Shown: one piece after another, positions 41,453 through 51,681 of the stretch
Layout: each line of letters begins with the position of its first letter
Position numbering within the stretch: the stretch's first letter is position 1
DNA from: Fluviibacter sp039805725
GTDB taxonomy: Bacteria; Pseudomonadota; Gammaproteobacteria; Burkholderiales; Rhodocyclaceae
Direction: 5' to 3'
Length of the DNA stretch: 55,418 bases
NCBI GenBank assembly: GCA_039805725.1
Contig: JBDLTT010000004.1
Coordinates: 1-55,418, forward strand
Position numbers and translations under genes: made by a program
The notes under the pieces: generated by a model
What the model was told of the DNA's origin: nothing
Database searches by the model: none
Seen by the model: only the letters and a program-made list of their open reading frames with translations

Positions 41453-42315
41453 CAACGATCCAGAAAGCCCCGCACCAGGTCAATCTGATCATCCGACATG
41501 AACATGGGCGCATGGCCAACACCGGCAATCGTCGTCAGCATTGCACGGGGTCCACGACGACTCATCTGAAGCGCTATCTCGGCGGATAGCAAATCAGACT
41601 GCTCACCCCGGATCAATAACGTCGGGCATTGAATCCGATCATAGAACGCCCACAAGTCGACTTCCTGACCCAATAACGCCACTTCGAGGGGTTTACGAAT
41701 ATCAGGATCGTAATTAAAACGGACGCCGCCATCGCCGGTCGGCTTGAGCGTATGGTCAATCAGCTCAGACCAGTCGGCTTCAGACGTCAGTGCGAAAGGC
41801 GCAAAGATTGTTCGTACGTAACGACGGGCGGTGTCGCCATCCGCAAACTGGTGCGGCCCACTCACATAGTTCACGATGCGCTTGAGTGCTTCTAGCGAGA
41901 GTGTTGGCCCGACATCGTTCAAGACCAGGCGGCGAATCGGCGTCTTCGCATGGGCGGCCAACATCATGCCGATCAAACCCCCCATCGACGTGCCTAGCCA
42001 ATCCACCTGCGCAACGTCGAGCCGCGCGAGCAAGGTCACCATATCGGCGGCATAGGTTAGCGTGTTGTAGGCCATGGGATCGGGGTGCCGATCACTCTCG
42101 CCACGACCAACGACATCGGGCGCAATCACCCGGTATTCGGCAGAGAGTTTCGTGGCGAGTCGGGCAAAGTCCAGACTATTACGGGTAAGGCCATGGACAC
42201 AGACCAATACACGGGGGTTCGATGGGTCGCCCCATTCGCGATAGGCCATCCGATAGAGCCCCAAGGCACCACCACAAAGGACCGAATGTAAGACCCCGCC
42301 AGAAAGCTGATGCAT
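41452..42315 (-). CDS. Alpha/beta-hydrolase, substrate unknown
   Basis: 287 residues with the full alpha/beta-hydrolase set: oxyanion HGLTRNSLDF (41-50), nucleophile elbow GTSMGG with S110, an acidic residue near LLIRGEQSDLLS, and the catalytic histidine in VGHAPMF. The ATG at 42315 has AGGGG eight bases upstream; a GTG at 42333 overlapping the comEC stop is possible. It sits between comEC and relA in one direction and could be an esterase or lipase-like enzyme; nothing nearby tells the substrate. Confidence 0.8.
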   Translation of the reverse strand: MHQLSGGVLHSVLCGGALGLYRMAYREWGDPSNPRVLVCVHGLTRNSLDFARLATKLSAEYRVIAPDVVGRGESDRHPDPMAYNTLTYAADMVTLLARLDVAQVDWLGTSMGGLIGMMLAAHAKTPIRRLVLNDVGPTLSLEALKRIVNYVSGPHQFADGDTARRYVRTIFAPFALTSEADWSELIDHTLKPTGDGGVRFNYDPDIRKPLEVALLGQEVDLWAFYDRIQCPTLLIRGEQSDLLSAEIALQMSRRGPRAMLTTIAGVGHAPMFMSDDQIDLVRGFLDR

Positions 42316-42329
42316 CGTTTCGCCCCTAT

Positions 42330-44744
42330 TCACTCGTCGCTCTGTGCTATCGCCGAACCCGGTTGATCCATCCAGTAGCGCCGATGCGTCTGGCGGTAAC
42401 CGTAAATGACCATCGATGGCAGATTGACCTGCACCATGCCATCGCGATCGGTTCGTAGCACTTTGATTCTACGCGCTTCATACGCGGACAACACCTCTGG
42501 CTTGGGATGCCGATAGCGGTTTCTGTAACCAACGGGAATCACGGCAATTTCCGGTTGGACCGCATCCAGAAAATCCGGTCCGGAACTCGTACCACTGCCA
42601 TGATGTGGCACCAGCATGACGTTGCTGCGACCAATGCCACTCGACAACAGGGTGGCTTCATCCGGCGTTTCAATATCGGACGTCAACAACATACTCTTAC
42701 CGTCCACACTGACCCGGAGCACGCAACTCTGGTGATTCGATGCCTCGTCTTTGGCGCCTTGAGGGCGCTGCGGGTAAAGGAACGCAAATTTGACACCGTT
42801 CCAGACCCAATCCTGTCCTGCCACGCAGTGTTTACGCTGAATACCCGGCGCCCCATCGGCAAAATTCGTATCCGGCGCATCGGCCACCCAGGTCACGGGT
42901 ATCGACTCCAGGATCGACTGCGCTCCGCCTGAATGATCGGTATCCCGATGGGTCACAATCATGCCGTCCAGCCGATCAACCCCGATTGCCCGGAGATACG
43001 GCACGATGACACGATCACCGGCATCGGCCACGCCACTGTAATAGGGACCTGTGTCATAGAGCAGCGTATGGTCGTGCGTACGAATGACCACCGCCAGACC
43101 CTGTCCGACATCGAGCACATCGATCCGTGCCTGACCTTCCGGAATCTGGGCGGTTCGGGGCCATACCAGGGGGAGACACAAAAAGAGCGCCATCCAGCGT
43201 CCCGGCAACCCGGGCGGCATGAGCCACCAGAGTGCACCGAGCACGGCAAGGCTAAAAACGAGGGGTGTCGGTACCGGTGCATGCCAGATGGCCACGGGCA
43301 AAGCGGCTGCCCACGAGAGCACACTGACCAGAGGAGACATCAGCGCATCGGCCAGCACCAGTAACAGATCCCACGGAATCACCAGTGCAACAATCGTCAG
43401 CGGCGTGACGACACCGCTCACCCACGGAATGGCGATCGCATTGGTCAGTGGGGAGATTAACGAAAACTGACTGAAGAATATGAGTAGAAACGGCAAGGTA
43501 CCAATCGTCACCGCCCATTGCGTTCGACCAAAGCCACGGATCCAACGCCGCAACCGCTGACCCAGAGACGCCTGCTCATCCGCATCGCCATGCTCGGAAA
43601 GCGCCGCCCAGAGCAACAGACCTACGGCCACGAACGACAACCAGAAACCCGGACTCATGCCGGCCCAGGGATCGAACAGCAACACCACCACCAAGGCCAG
43701 CAAGAGAATGCGAAATGGTGAGACATGGCGACCCGTCATCAGCGCCAAGGCACCGACACTCAACATAAACAGCGTTCGTAAAGCAGGAATGCCCGCCCCG
43801 GCAACGAGCGTATAGAAAGCGGCTGCAAACCAACCGCAAAACACCCCGGCCCGTTGTGCCGGGATACGGCTGGCCAATCTGGGCATCCGTCGCCAGCACC
43901 AGGCCACCAAGACAGCGACCAGGCCGGAGAATAAGGTCACATGAAGTCCCGAGATCGACATCAGATGTGTTGTGCCGGTTTTGGCAAAAACTTGCCACAT
44001 CTCACCGGGAATCGCACGTTGATCGCCGATTGCCAGCGCCGTCAGAATGCCGGCATCCGGATAGACATCCTGCGGCAATACGCGTTCGAACCGTTCGCGA
44101 ATCTGATAGCGCAAACGGGCAATGAGTGTGGCCGGGCTCGCCACAAATGGGTCCAGCAGTTGACCACCGCGAATGTAACCGGTGGCGCGCACACCCATCT
44201 CGAACAACCGTGCCTCGACATCGTAACCATGCGGGTTAGCAAGACCATGCGGTCGTTTGAGACGGACGATGAACTTCCAACGCTCCCCGGGCTGGATCTG
44301 CTGCGGAATGCCGTTGTTCAGCACCTCACCATCGGCGTCTTTTTGCCAGACCGACAACTGGATCAACCCGGGGATAGCCCACGGACTCTCGGCGCGCTCG
44401 ACCCGAAAAAGAAAACGCTGACCTCGTGCAGTTCGATCGGGCATGCTGTCGACAACACCGGTCAGCTCGATATTGCGTCCCATGGCCGCCTCGGGCAATT
44501 GATCGGCCAGGACGGCGGCACTGCGCCAGCAGGTATACGCGACGCCGCTGAGAAAGGTGCTGACGACGAGTAGCGCCAACCCCCAACGTGAAAGGTGATT
44601 TCTTCCGGCACGACATCGGTGCAAAAGAAATAGGCTAAGGCAGCTTGCCACGAGAAGACAGGCGCCCCAGGGCAATGACGGTATAACCGGCAACCACTGG
44701 CAAACCAGGATGCCTACGGCAAAAACCAGAAGAAATTGCGACAC
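42330..44744 (-). CDS. comEC: DNA internalization protein ComEC/Rec2
   Basis: ComEC forms the inner-membrane channel for transforming DNA. The 804-residue product has an N-terminal DUF4131/OB-like part (about 30-190), the competence membrane domain with many helices (GTTHLMSISGLHVTLFSGL), and a C-terminal metallo-beta-lactamase domain (QARIDVLDVGQGLAVVIRT, MIVTHRDTDHSGG, LVPHHGSGTSS), which suggests DNA degradation of the second strand. The start codon is GTG. Other competence genes are not in the window, so competence is not shown. Confidence 0.94.
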   Translation of the reverse strand: MSQFLLVFAVGILVCQWLPVIPSLPWGACLLVASCLSLFLLHRCRAGRNHLSRWGLALLVVSTFLSGVAYTCWRSAAVLADQLPEAAMGRNIELTGVVDSMPDRTARGQRFLFRVERAESPWAIPGLIQLSVWQKDADGEVLNNGIPQQIQPGERWKFIVRLKRPHGLANPHGYDVEARLFEMGVRATGYIRGGQLLDPFVASPATLIARLRYQIRERFERVLPQDVYPDAGILTALAIGDQRAIPGEMWQVFAKTGTTHLMSISGLHVTLFSGLVAVLVAWCWRRMPRLASRIPAQRAGVFCGWFAAAFYTLVAGAGIPALRTLFMLSVGALALMTGRHVSPFRILLLALVVVLLFDPWAGMSPGFWLSFVAVGLLLWAALSEHGDADEQASLGQRLRRWIRGFGRTQWAVTIGTLPFLLIFFSQFSLISPLTNAIAIPWVSGVVTPLTIVALVIPWDLLLVLADALMSPLVSVLSWAAALPVAIWHAPVPTPLVFSLAVLGALWWLMPPGLPGRWMALFLCLPLVWPRTAQIPEGQARIDVLDVGQGLAVVIRTHDHTLLYDTGPYYSGVADAGDRVIVPYLRAIGVDRLDGMIVTHRDTDHSGGAQSILESIPVTWVADAPDTNFADGAPGIQRKHCVAGQDWVWNGVKFAFLYPQRPQGAKDEASNHQSCVLRVSVDGKSMLLTSDIETPDEATLLSSGIGRSNVMLVPHHGSGTSSGPDFLDAVQPEIAVIPVGYRNRYRHPKPEVLSAYEARRIKVLRTDRDGMVQVNLPSMVIYGYRQTHRRYWMDQPGSAIAQSDE

Positions 44745-44758
44745 GATACGGTCAGAAG

Positions 44759-45451
44759 CTACGCTGCGTTGAGTTCACCATCTTGCAAACGCATGGTTCG
44801 ATCAAGCTGGGCAGCCAGATCCGGATCGTGCGATACCAGCACAAAGGCGACACCGGATTCCACACTTAACTGACGGAAGACATCAAACACCTGGGCGGCG
44901 GTCTGTCGATCAAGATTGCCGGTGGGCTCATCGGCCAACACACAAGCGGGACGCGTTACCAATGCCCGCGCCACCGAGGTGCGTTGTCGTTCTCCACCGG
45001 ACAAAGCGGCCGGTGTGTGCAGCAGACGATGACCCAGGCCAACGCGACCCAGCCATTCTGCGGCTTCAGCCTCGGCTTCCGCTTTGGTGAGACCGCGAAC
45101 CAATAGCGGCATCGCGACATTCTCCAGCGCTGTAAATTCCGGCAGGAGATGATGGTGTTGATAAACAAACCCCATATGTCGGTTGCGCCAGAGCCCACGC
45201 TCCTTCTCGGACATGGTTTGCCAACTGCGGCCGGCGATCAACACATCGCCGGATGTCGGTTGATCGAGACCACCCAGCAGATGCAGGAAGGTACTTTTGC
45301 CTGAGCCCGAAGCGCCGACAATCGCCACGGATTCACCCGGCGCCAGATCAAAGGATACGTCGCGTAGCACGGTGACCTCTTCGGCTTCGCCGGCATAGAC
45401 CTTGCCCAGCCGACGACAGGACAGCACCATGTTATGCATTACATCACTCAT
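44759..45451 (-). CDS. lolD: Lipoprotein-releasing ABC transporter ATP-binding protein
   Basis: LolD powers release of outer-membrane lipoproteins to LolA. The 230 residues show Walker A GASGSGKST (about 41-49), Q-loop FVYQHHHLLPEFTALENVAMPLL, signature ALSGGERQR, and Walker B ACVLADEPTGNLD. The HHLLPEFTALENV region is typical for LolD. It overlaps the end of lolC by eight bases. Confidence 0.94.
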   Translation of the reverse strand: MSDVMHNMVLSCRRLGKVYAGEAEEVTVLRDVSFDLAPGESVAIVGASGSGKSTFLHLLGGLDQPTSGDVLIAGRSWQTMSEKERGLWRNRHMGFVYQHHHLLPEFTALENVAMPLLVRGLTKAEAEAEAAEWLGRVGLGHRLLHTPAALSGGERQRTSVARALVTRPACVLADEPTGNLDRQTAAQVFDVFRQLSVESGVAFVLVSHDPDLAAQLDRTMRLQDGELNAA

Positions 45452-46739
45452 GACGCAAGGCCTCCGCAGGTTGAACCCGCGCTGCGCGCAAACTGGGGTA
45501 CAGGGTCGCCAGCAGCGTCAACACGAAGGCCGTGATGGAAATGGTCAGCACATCGTTCCATTGCAAATCGGAAGGCAGATCAGAGATGAAATAGATTTCC
45601 CGAGACAGGAAGTGCACACCAAACAAGCGTTCGATGGCCGGGACCACGACATCGATATTCAGCGCAAGCGCCACACCGCCTGCCACGCCGAGACCCAGTC
45701 CGATCAAGCCGATCAACGCGCCTTGCACCATAAAAATCAAGGCAATACTGCCGCGGCTGGCACCCAGAGTTCTGAGAATCGCGATGTCACCCCGTTTATC
45801 GGTGACTGCCATCACCAGTGTCGAAACGATATTGAACGCGGCAACCGCGACGATCAGGAACAGAATGAGGAACATCATCCGCTTCTCGATCTGCACCGCC
45901 CGGAAGAAGTTGGCGTGCTTGCGGCTCCAGTCCACCAGAAATGCGGGTTCATCCAGCCTTGGCGCAAGATCACGGGCAATACGCGGCGATTTGAACGGGT
46001 CATCAACCTTGAGGCGTACGCCGGTGACCTGTTGCCCCAGTCTGAAAAGCACCTGGGCGTCACGCAGATCAATCAGCGCCAGGCCGCTATCGTATTCGTA
46101 CATGCCGAAATCAAAAATGCCGCCGACCGTAAAACTTTTAATCCGCGGAATCACGCCAGCCGGAGTAACAACGCCCTCCGGTGCAATCAATGTCACCCGA
46201 TCACCAGTCACAACGCCGAGCGCTCTGGCCAGATCTGATCCCAGCACGATATTGAACGACCCGGGTTGCAGACTCTCCAGCGAACCGGATTTCATGTGGG
46301 TCGCAAAATCGGCAACCGTGCTCTCAAGCGCAGGATCAATACCGCGCACGATAGCGCCGCGAACCCCGCTGCCCGGCATGGTCGGTCCATCCGTACGATC
46401 ACGGCTGAGTCCGTTAAGCATGACCTGGCCTTCGACATAAGGTGCTGCTGCCAACACCTGCGGCAGTTCACGACTTTGCTGCACAACGCGCCGCCAATCG
46501 ATCAACGCGCCATCCATACCAACGACTTCGATATGCGAGGTCACCCCCAGAATGCGCGAGCGCAACTCCTTCTGAAAGCCGTTCATCACGGAGAGCACAA
46601 CGATCAATGCGGCGACGCCGAGCGCGATCCCGGCCATGGAAAGGCTGGAAATAAACGAAATGAAGCGATTGTCCTGACCGATCTGCCGGCGACTACGGAC
46701 ATACCTCAAACCGATGAATAGCTGGAAAGGGATTTTCAC
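45444..46739 (-). CDS. lolC: Lipoprotein-releasing system permease LolC/LolE
   Basis: An inner-membrane permease of about 431 residues with the N-terminal MKIPFQLFIGLRYVRSRR, one membrane helix, a large periplasmic domain (about 60-270), and three C-terminal helices with the FtsX-like core. Only one permease gene is present, as in species with a single LolC/E-type subunit. The GTG at 46739 gives the usual start; a TTG at 46745 is two codons further upstream. It is divergent from the rpfE-like gene. Confidence 0.9.
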   Translation of the reverse strand: MKIPFQLFIGLRYVRSRRQIGQDNRFISFISSLSMAGIALGVAALIVVLSVMNGFQKELRSRILGVTSHIEVVGMDGALIDWRRVVQQSRELPQVLAAAPYVEGQVMLNGLSRDRTDGPTMPGSGVRGAIVRGIDPALESTVADFATHMKSGSLESLQPGSFNIVLGSDLARALGVVTGDRVTLIAPEGVVTPAGVIPRIKSFTVGGIFDFGMYEYDSGLALIDLRDAQVLFRLGQQVTGVRLKVDDPFKSPRIARDLAPRLDEPAFLVDWSRKHANFFRAVQIEKRMMFLILFLIVAVAAFNIVSTLVMAVTDKRGDIAILRTLGASRGSIALIFMVQGALIGLIGLGLGVAGGVALALNIDVVVPAIERLFGVHFLSREIYFISDLPSDLQWNDVLTISITAFVLTLLATLYPSLRAARVQPAEALRHE

Positions 46740-46839
46740 GATCAAACAGGCGCCACGCGCGATAAAGCGGCAAAGTCGCTATGCTACACTCGATTCGAGT
46801 TTCCTACCGGCTCATCCCTCCGCATACCTCCTGATTGCC

Positions 46840-47940
46840 ATGCATCTGACTCTGTTCGTCCCTGACCTTCATTGGCCAGATATCGGGAATCGCAACGCCT
46901 ATGATTTTAAGGGTGCCGAGGTTCTGGCGCGCGTACTCTCGGGTGCGACGCGCACAACGGCCCCCCTGGCGCAAACAGATTCGTGGGAAAGCCGCCTTGC
47001 ACAGCTGTTTGGATTCGCAGCCACCCGCCCGCCATTAGCAGCAATGCGGAGCCTGGGTGACGGCCAGCCACAGCCGGGCCGCGTGCTCTGCGCCGACCCC
47101 GTGAATCTCAGTTTTATTCAACAGGCCATGGTGTTGTCGCCGATTACCATCGACGCCTCTGCGAACCATCAGGCCGAACAGGACATCCCATCGCTGGTCG
47201 ATAGTCTCAATGCCGAATTCGTCGGCGAAGGGCACTTTTATGCGATGCCTGCTTCCGCAGCCGCCGGGGCTAACGATGCGTGCCGCTGGTATTTTGTTCC
47301 AGACGCTGCGGTGACCGATCTTCCCGATCTCGCGGCTTGCAGTCGGCTGGCCGGCCGTCGCATCGACGCAGACGAAACGCGCCAACTGCTAGGTAGCAAG
47401 GGCCTACAGTGGATCAATCGTATCCAGATGTGTCTGAACCAACACCCGGTCAATGCCGCCCGCGAGGCCGCAGGCCTGCCGGTGATTAACAGCCTGTGGC
47501 CATGGGGATTGGGTCAACTGGAGACCACGCCTGAACGCACCTTCCAGCGGGCCGTCGGTGAGAGCCCGATGTTGAAGGGGCTCTGCCATGCCACCAACAC
47601 ACCCCTGGAATCGCCTAGAGCCTTTGGCGCCGATCCCGCAGCACCCGCCCATGAACTGGTCGTGCAACTCGGGCTGGCAAGCGCCGTTCAACAGGATGAT
47701 CTGGATACGTGGCAAACCTGCATGACGCAATTGATCGAAGGCTGGGTGTCACCGGCGTTGAACGCACTCATGGATCGCCGACAACCGCTAAAAACACTCC
47801 GGCTGATCAGCCCGGGCACACACCAGGAAACGACCTGGGTGGTGCATAACAACGACCGCGCACTCCGCGGCAATCTCCTGCAGCGCTTCCTGGGCATCCA
47901 TTCCAAACCCCCTGCGTTACAAAGCCTACTCGGATCATGA
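46840..47940 (+). CDS. RpfE-like protein (COG4255), function unknown
   Basis: A 366-residue soluble protein starting MHLTLFVPDLHWPDIGN. The central part contains LQWINRIQMCLNQHPVNAAREAAGLPVINSLWPWGLGQL. This pattern belongs to a family placed just before recJ in beta- and some gammaproteobacteria, including RpfE of the Xanthomonas rpf region; it has remote likeness to cofactor-independent phosphoglycerate mutases. The biochemical role is unknown. The open frame begins at 46714, but the first 42 codons overlap the divergent lolC start and are not family-like. It overlaps recJ by four bases (ATGA). Confidence 0.72.
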   Translation: MHLTLFVPDLHWPDIGNRNAYDFKGAEVLARVLSGATRTTAPLAQTDSWESRLAQLFGFAATRPPLAAMRSLGDGQPQPGRVLCADPVNLSFIQQAMVLSPITIDASANHQAEQDIPSLVDSLNAEFVGEGHFYAMPASAAAGANDACRWYFVPDAAVTDLPDLAACSRLAGRRIDADETRQLLGSKGLQWINRIQMCLNQHPVNAAREAAGLPVINSLWPWGLGQLETTPERTFQRAVGESPMLKGLCHATNTPLESPRAFGADPAAPAHELVVQLGLASAVQQDDLDTWQTCMTQLIEGWVSPALNALMDRRQPLKTLRLISPGTHQETTWVVHNNDRALRGNLLQRFLGIHSKPPALQSLLGS

Positions 47941-49652
47941 CCCGCCTGAAGCAACGCGCCTGGTCCGAGCGCACTGCCTGGCAGCTGGAACAAAGTGGGG
48001 TTCATCCGCTACTCGCCCGTCTGTATGCTGCACGCGGCATAAAGACGCGCGAACAGATCAGCACCCGCATTGAAGACCTCGTACCGCCGGGTGCGCTGAA
48101 AGGGCTTAGCGAAGCTGCGACGTTGTTGGCTGATGCCATCGTCAACGGCCAGCGCCTCTGTGTGGTCGCTGACTATGATGCGGATGGCGCTACCGCCTGC
48201 GCCGTGGCCATGCGGGGATTGGCTCTGCTTGGCGCACGACCGGATCGATTGAGTTATTTCGTGCCGGACCGTTTCAAACTGGGTTATGGCCTCACCCCGG
48301 CGATTGTCGATCTGGTCGCTCGGGGTTCCGGAGGCCTCGCAGCGAAACCCGATCTCCTCATCACAGTCGACAACGGTATCGCCAGCATCGATGGTGTCGC
48401 CCACGCCAAGGCACTGGGCATTCCGGTGGTGATTACCGATCACCATTTGCCGGGCAGCACCCTGCCCGCCGCCGATGCCATCGTGAACCCGAACCAACCG
48501 GGTTGTGATTTTCCTTCGAAGAACCTGGCGGGTGTAGGGGTCATGTTCTATACCCTCATCGGTGTTCGTCAGGTGCTGCGCCAGCGTGGTTGGGCGGCTG
48601 CCGAACAGGCAAATTTGGGCACGCTGCTCGATCTGGTTGCATTGGGCACGATTGCCGATGTGGTGCCACTCGACGCCAATAACCGGATTCTGGTGGCCAA
48701 TGGTCTCGCCCGCATACGGCAACGTCGCTGCTGCCCCGGTATTCTGGCGCTCTATGCCGTGGCCGGCAAGCAACCTGATCGCGCGCAATCGACGGATCTC
48801 GGCTTTCTACTGGGCCCACGACTCAACGCCGCCGGCCGCATGGACGATATGCGCATCGGAATCCGTTGCCTGCTGACCGACGACATGGGCGACGCCTTGA
48901 AACTGGCTCAGGAACTGGATCGACTCAACATGGCGCGACGCTCGGTTGAAGCGCAGATGAAGTCCGATGCCGCATCGATTTTGAATCAGCTGGATATTCA
49001 TGCCACCGCCGGCATCAGTCTGTACGATCCGAATTGGCATGGCGGCGTTGTCGGCATTCTTGCCGGGCGTATCAAGGAACAGATGCACCGACCCACGATT
49101 GTGTTTGCCGGTGACGGCAGTGGCGACATCAAAGGCTCCGGGCGCTCGATTCCCGGTTTACATCTGCGCGATGCGCTCGATCTCCTGACCAAGCGCTACC
49201 CGGATCTCATTCTTAAATTCGGCGGCCATGCCATGGCGGCCGGACTCACCATCCGTGAAAGTGATTTCCCGCTTTTTCAGCGTGCTTTTGATGAACTGGT
49301 TGATCAACTGCTGCCGCTCGAAGCACGACAGCACAGCCTCGCGGTCGATGGTGGTCTGGGTGAAGGCGACCTGAACCTCTATAGCGCCCGCTTACTTGCT
49401 GAGGGCATTTGGGGTCAGGGCTTCCCGGCGCCGATATTTGCCAACCAATTCAGGATTCTGGAATCACGATTGCTCCAGGATAAACATCTGAAACTGACCG
49501 TCGCCAGCGGCACGCAACAGATCGATGCCATCCGCTTCAACGACACAACCGTGCCCACGCAGGAGGATACGCTGGCTTACGGTCTGGACATCAACCACTA
49601 CAACGGCATTGAGCGGCCGCAGTTACGTATCGAAGCCATTGTCAGCGCTTAA
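47937..49652 (+). CDS. recJ: Single-stranded-DNA-specific exonuclease RecJ
   Basis: RecJ degrades single-stranded DNA 5' to 3' in recombination and repair. The 571-residue protein shows ADYDADGATACAVAM (D79, D81, D83), VVITDHHLPG (DHH motif), LGTIADVVPL, GPRLNAAGRMDD, and the DHHA1 motif KGSGRSIPGLHLRDALD with FGGHAMAAGLTI. The C-terminal part is the OB-like domain. It ends 15 bases before the strong hairpin at 49664. Confidence 0.97.
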   Translation: MTRLKQRAWSERTAWQLEQSGVHPLLARLYAARGIKTREQISTRIEDLVPPGALKGLSEAATLLADAIVNGQRLCVVADYDADGATACAVAMRGLALLGARPDRLSYFVPDRFKLGYGLTPAIVDLVARGSGGLAAKPDLLITVDNGIASIDGVAHAKALGIPVVITDHHLPGSTLPAADAIVNPNQPGCDFPSKNLAGVGVMFYTLIGVRQVLRQRGWAAAEQANLGTLLDLVALGTIADVVPLDANNRILVANGLARIRQRRCCPGILALYAVAGKQPDRAQSTDLGFLLGPRLNAAGRMDDMRIGIRCLLTDDMGDALKLAQELDRLNMARRSVEAQMKSDAASILNQLDIHATAGISLYDPNWHGGVVGILAGRIKEQMHRPTIVFAGDGSGDIKGSGRSIPGLHLRDALDLLTKRYPDLILKFGGHAMAAGLTIRESDFPLFQRAFDELVDQLLPLEARQHSLAVDGGLGEGDLNLYSARLLAEGIWGQGFPAPIFANQFRILESRLLQDKHLKLTVASGTQQIDAIRFNDTTVPTQEDTLAYGLDINHYNGIERPQLRIEAIVSA

Positions 49653-49663
49653 AACCCTGAAAA

Positions 49664-49693
49664 CAGCAGAGCCACCCGTGGGTGGCTCTGTTT
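49664..49693. terminator. Bidirectional terminator between recJ and htpG
   Basis: AGAGCCACCC (49668-49677) and GGGTGGCTCT (49680-49689) pair perfectly, with one more C-G pair outside and flanking ACA/TGT. A TTT run follows on the plus strand and TTTT on the minus strand. It suits the convergent recJ and htpG. Confidence 0.85.
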
Positions 49694-49713
49694 GATGCTG
49701 AGAACGCTGAGGT

Positions 49714-51609
49714 TTAACCCAGCATCAACCGGTTAATCCGGCGAACAAAACCCGCCGGGTCGTCGATCTGCCCGCCTTCGGCCAATAAGGCCTCGTCAAA
49801 CAGGATCGAGGCATAGTCGTCGAAATGGCCGCCTTCATTCGGCAGCAATTCCATCTTTTTCAGCATCGGATGTTGCGGATTAATTTCCAGAATCGGTTTG
49901 AAATCGGGCGCATTCTGACCCATCATCTTCAGTATGCGCTGGAGGTTGGCACCCGGATCGTTCTCGTCGGCGACCAGACACGCTGGCGAATCGGTCAAAC
50001 GGTGCGTCACGCGCACGGTCTTGAGCTTATCACCCAGTGACTTCTGGATGCGCTCGACCAGGTCCTTGGCTGATGACTCGGCGGCGGCCCGCGCCTGCTT
50101 CTCGCTGGCGTCTTCGAGTTCGCCCAGGTCCAGACCGCCCTTGGCGACCGACTGCAGTGGCTTGCCGTCAAAATCGCGCAAGTGACTGACCAGCCACTCG
50201 TCGACACGATCTGAAAGCAGCAGCACTTCGATCCCTTTCTTGCGGAAGATTTCGAGATGCGGGCTGTTCTTGGCTGACTGGAAGGTCTCTGCCGTGACGT
50301 AGTAGATCTTGTCCTGACCCGGCTTCATGCGCGACACGTATTCGGTCAACGACACCTTTTGCGCCGGACTATCGTTGTGCGTGGTTGCAAAACGCAACAG
50401 TTTGGCGATGCGCGCCTGATTGGCGTGATCTTCGCCGACACCTTCTTTCAGCAACTGACCGAACTGGTTCCAGAAGGTTTCGTACTTGTCGGCGTTGTTA
50501 TCGGCCAGCTCTTCGAGCAGACCCAGCACACGCTTGGTGCAACCCGAACGGATCTGCTCGATATCCTTGCTTTCCTGCAGGATCTCGCGCGACACGTTGA
50601 GGGGCAGATCGGCCACGTCGACCACGCCACGGATAAAGCGCAGATAAACCGGCAGTAACTGTTCTGCATCGTCCATGATGAAAACACGCTTCACATAGAG
50701 CTTGATGCCGTGACGCGAATTGCGATCCCACAGATCGAATGGCGCCTGCGCAGGAACATACAATAACTGTGTGTACTCGTGACGTCCCTCGACGCGGGCG
50801 TGTACCCAGGTCAACGGCTCCTGATAATCGTGCGCCACGTGCTGATAGAAGGCTTTGTATTCGTCGTCGCTAATCTCGGTCTTCGGGCGCGCCCACAATG
50901 CGCTGGCCTGGTTGACGGTCTCTTCCTCATCGGTAGCCTTCATGGCCTTGGCTTCTTCGTCCCAGGTTTCCTTGACCATGCGGATTGGCAGCGCGATGTG
51001 GTCGGAGTACTTGCGCAGAATCTCGCGGATCTTCCAGCCGTTGAGCAGGTCCTCCTGCTCGGGGCGCAGATGCAGAATCACTTCGGTACCACGACCCGGA
51101 TGGTCGATCTCGGCAACGGTGTAATCACCCTCACCGCCCGAAACCCATTCAACGCCTGCGGACACCGGCACACCGGCCTTGCGACTGCGAACGGTGACCT
51201 TGTCGGCGACAATGAACGACGAGTAAAAACCCACGCCGAACTGGCCGATCAGGTTGGCATCTTTCTGGGCATCACCGGTCAGCGATGAGAAAAACTCCTT
51301 GGTGCCCGACTTGGCGATGGTCCCCAGATGGGCGATGGCTTCGTCCTTTGTCAACCCGATGCCGTTGTCGGCAATGGTGATCGTTTTGGCCTCGGCATCA
51401 ATCTGTACGCGAATACCCAGCTCCGGGTCATTCTCGAACAGGCTGGCATTGGCTAATGCCTCATAGCGCAATTTGTCGCAGGCATCCGACGCGTTGGAAA
51501 CGAGTTCACGCAGGAAAATTTCTTTATTGGAGTACAACGAGTGAATCATCAGCTGCAGGAGCTGTTTGACTTCGGCCTGAAAGGGCTTGGTTTCCGTAGT
51601 GGTGGTCAT
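49714..51609 (-). CDS. htpG: Molecular chaperone HtpG (Hsp90)
   Basis: Bacterial Hsp90 of 631 residues. The GHKL ATP site includes YSNKEIFLRELVSNASDACDKLRYEAL, ADNGIGLTKDEAIAHLGTIAKSGTKEF and FGVGFYSSFIVADKV. The middle domain has GIKLYVKRVFIMDD and LPLNVSREILQESKDI. The C-terminal dimerisation domain ends in INRLMLG. I see no sigma-32-type promoter in the short 72-base gap to greB. Confidence 0.97.
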   Translation of the reverse strand: MTTTTETKPFQAEVKQLLQLMIHSLYSNKEIFLRELVSNASDACDKLRYEALANASLFENDPELGIRVQIDAEAKTITIADNGIGLTKDEAIAHLGTIAKSGTKEFFSSLTGDAQKDANLIGQFGVGFYSSFIVADKVTVRSRKAGVPVSAGVEWVSGGEGDYTVAEIDHPGRGTEVILHLRPEQEDLLNGWKIREILRKYSDHIALPIRMVKETWDEEAKAMKATDEEETVNQASALWARPKTEISDDEYKAFYQHVAHDYQEPLTWVHARVEGRHEYTQLLYVPAQAPFDLWDRNSRHGIKLYVKRVFIMDDAEQLLPVYLRFIRGVVDVADLPLNVSREILQESKDIEQIRSGCTKRVLGLLEELADNNADKYETFWNQFGQLLKEGVGEDHANQARIAKLLRFATTHNDSPAQKVSLTEYVSRMKPGQDKIYYVTAETFQSAKNSPHLEIFRKKGIEVLLLSDRVDEWLVSHLRDFDGKPLQSVAKGGLDLGELEDASEKQARAAAESSAKDLVERIQKSLGDKLKTVRVTHRLTDSPACLVADENDPGANLQRILKMMGQNAPDFKPILEINPQHPMLKKMELLPNEGGHFDDYASILFDEALLAEGGQIDDPAGFVRRINRLMLG

Positions 51610-51681
51610 AAGTGTCTGAATCAGAAGAGTTGAACACGTGCTGTCGGCGCAGTTGAGGGCGAACAGTGAATTTTCAAGGGG

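Noticed and set aside
47937..48840. Open frames on both strands inside recJ
   Set aside because: RecJ motifs are intact in the plus frame, so the others are shadows.
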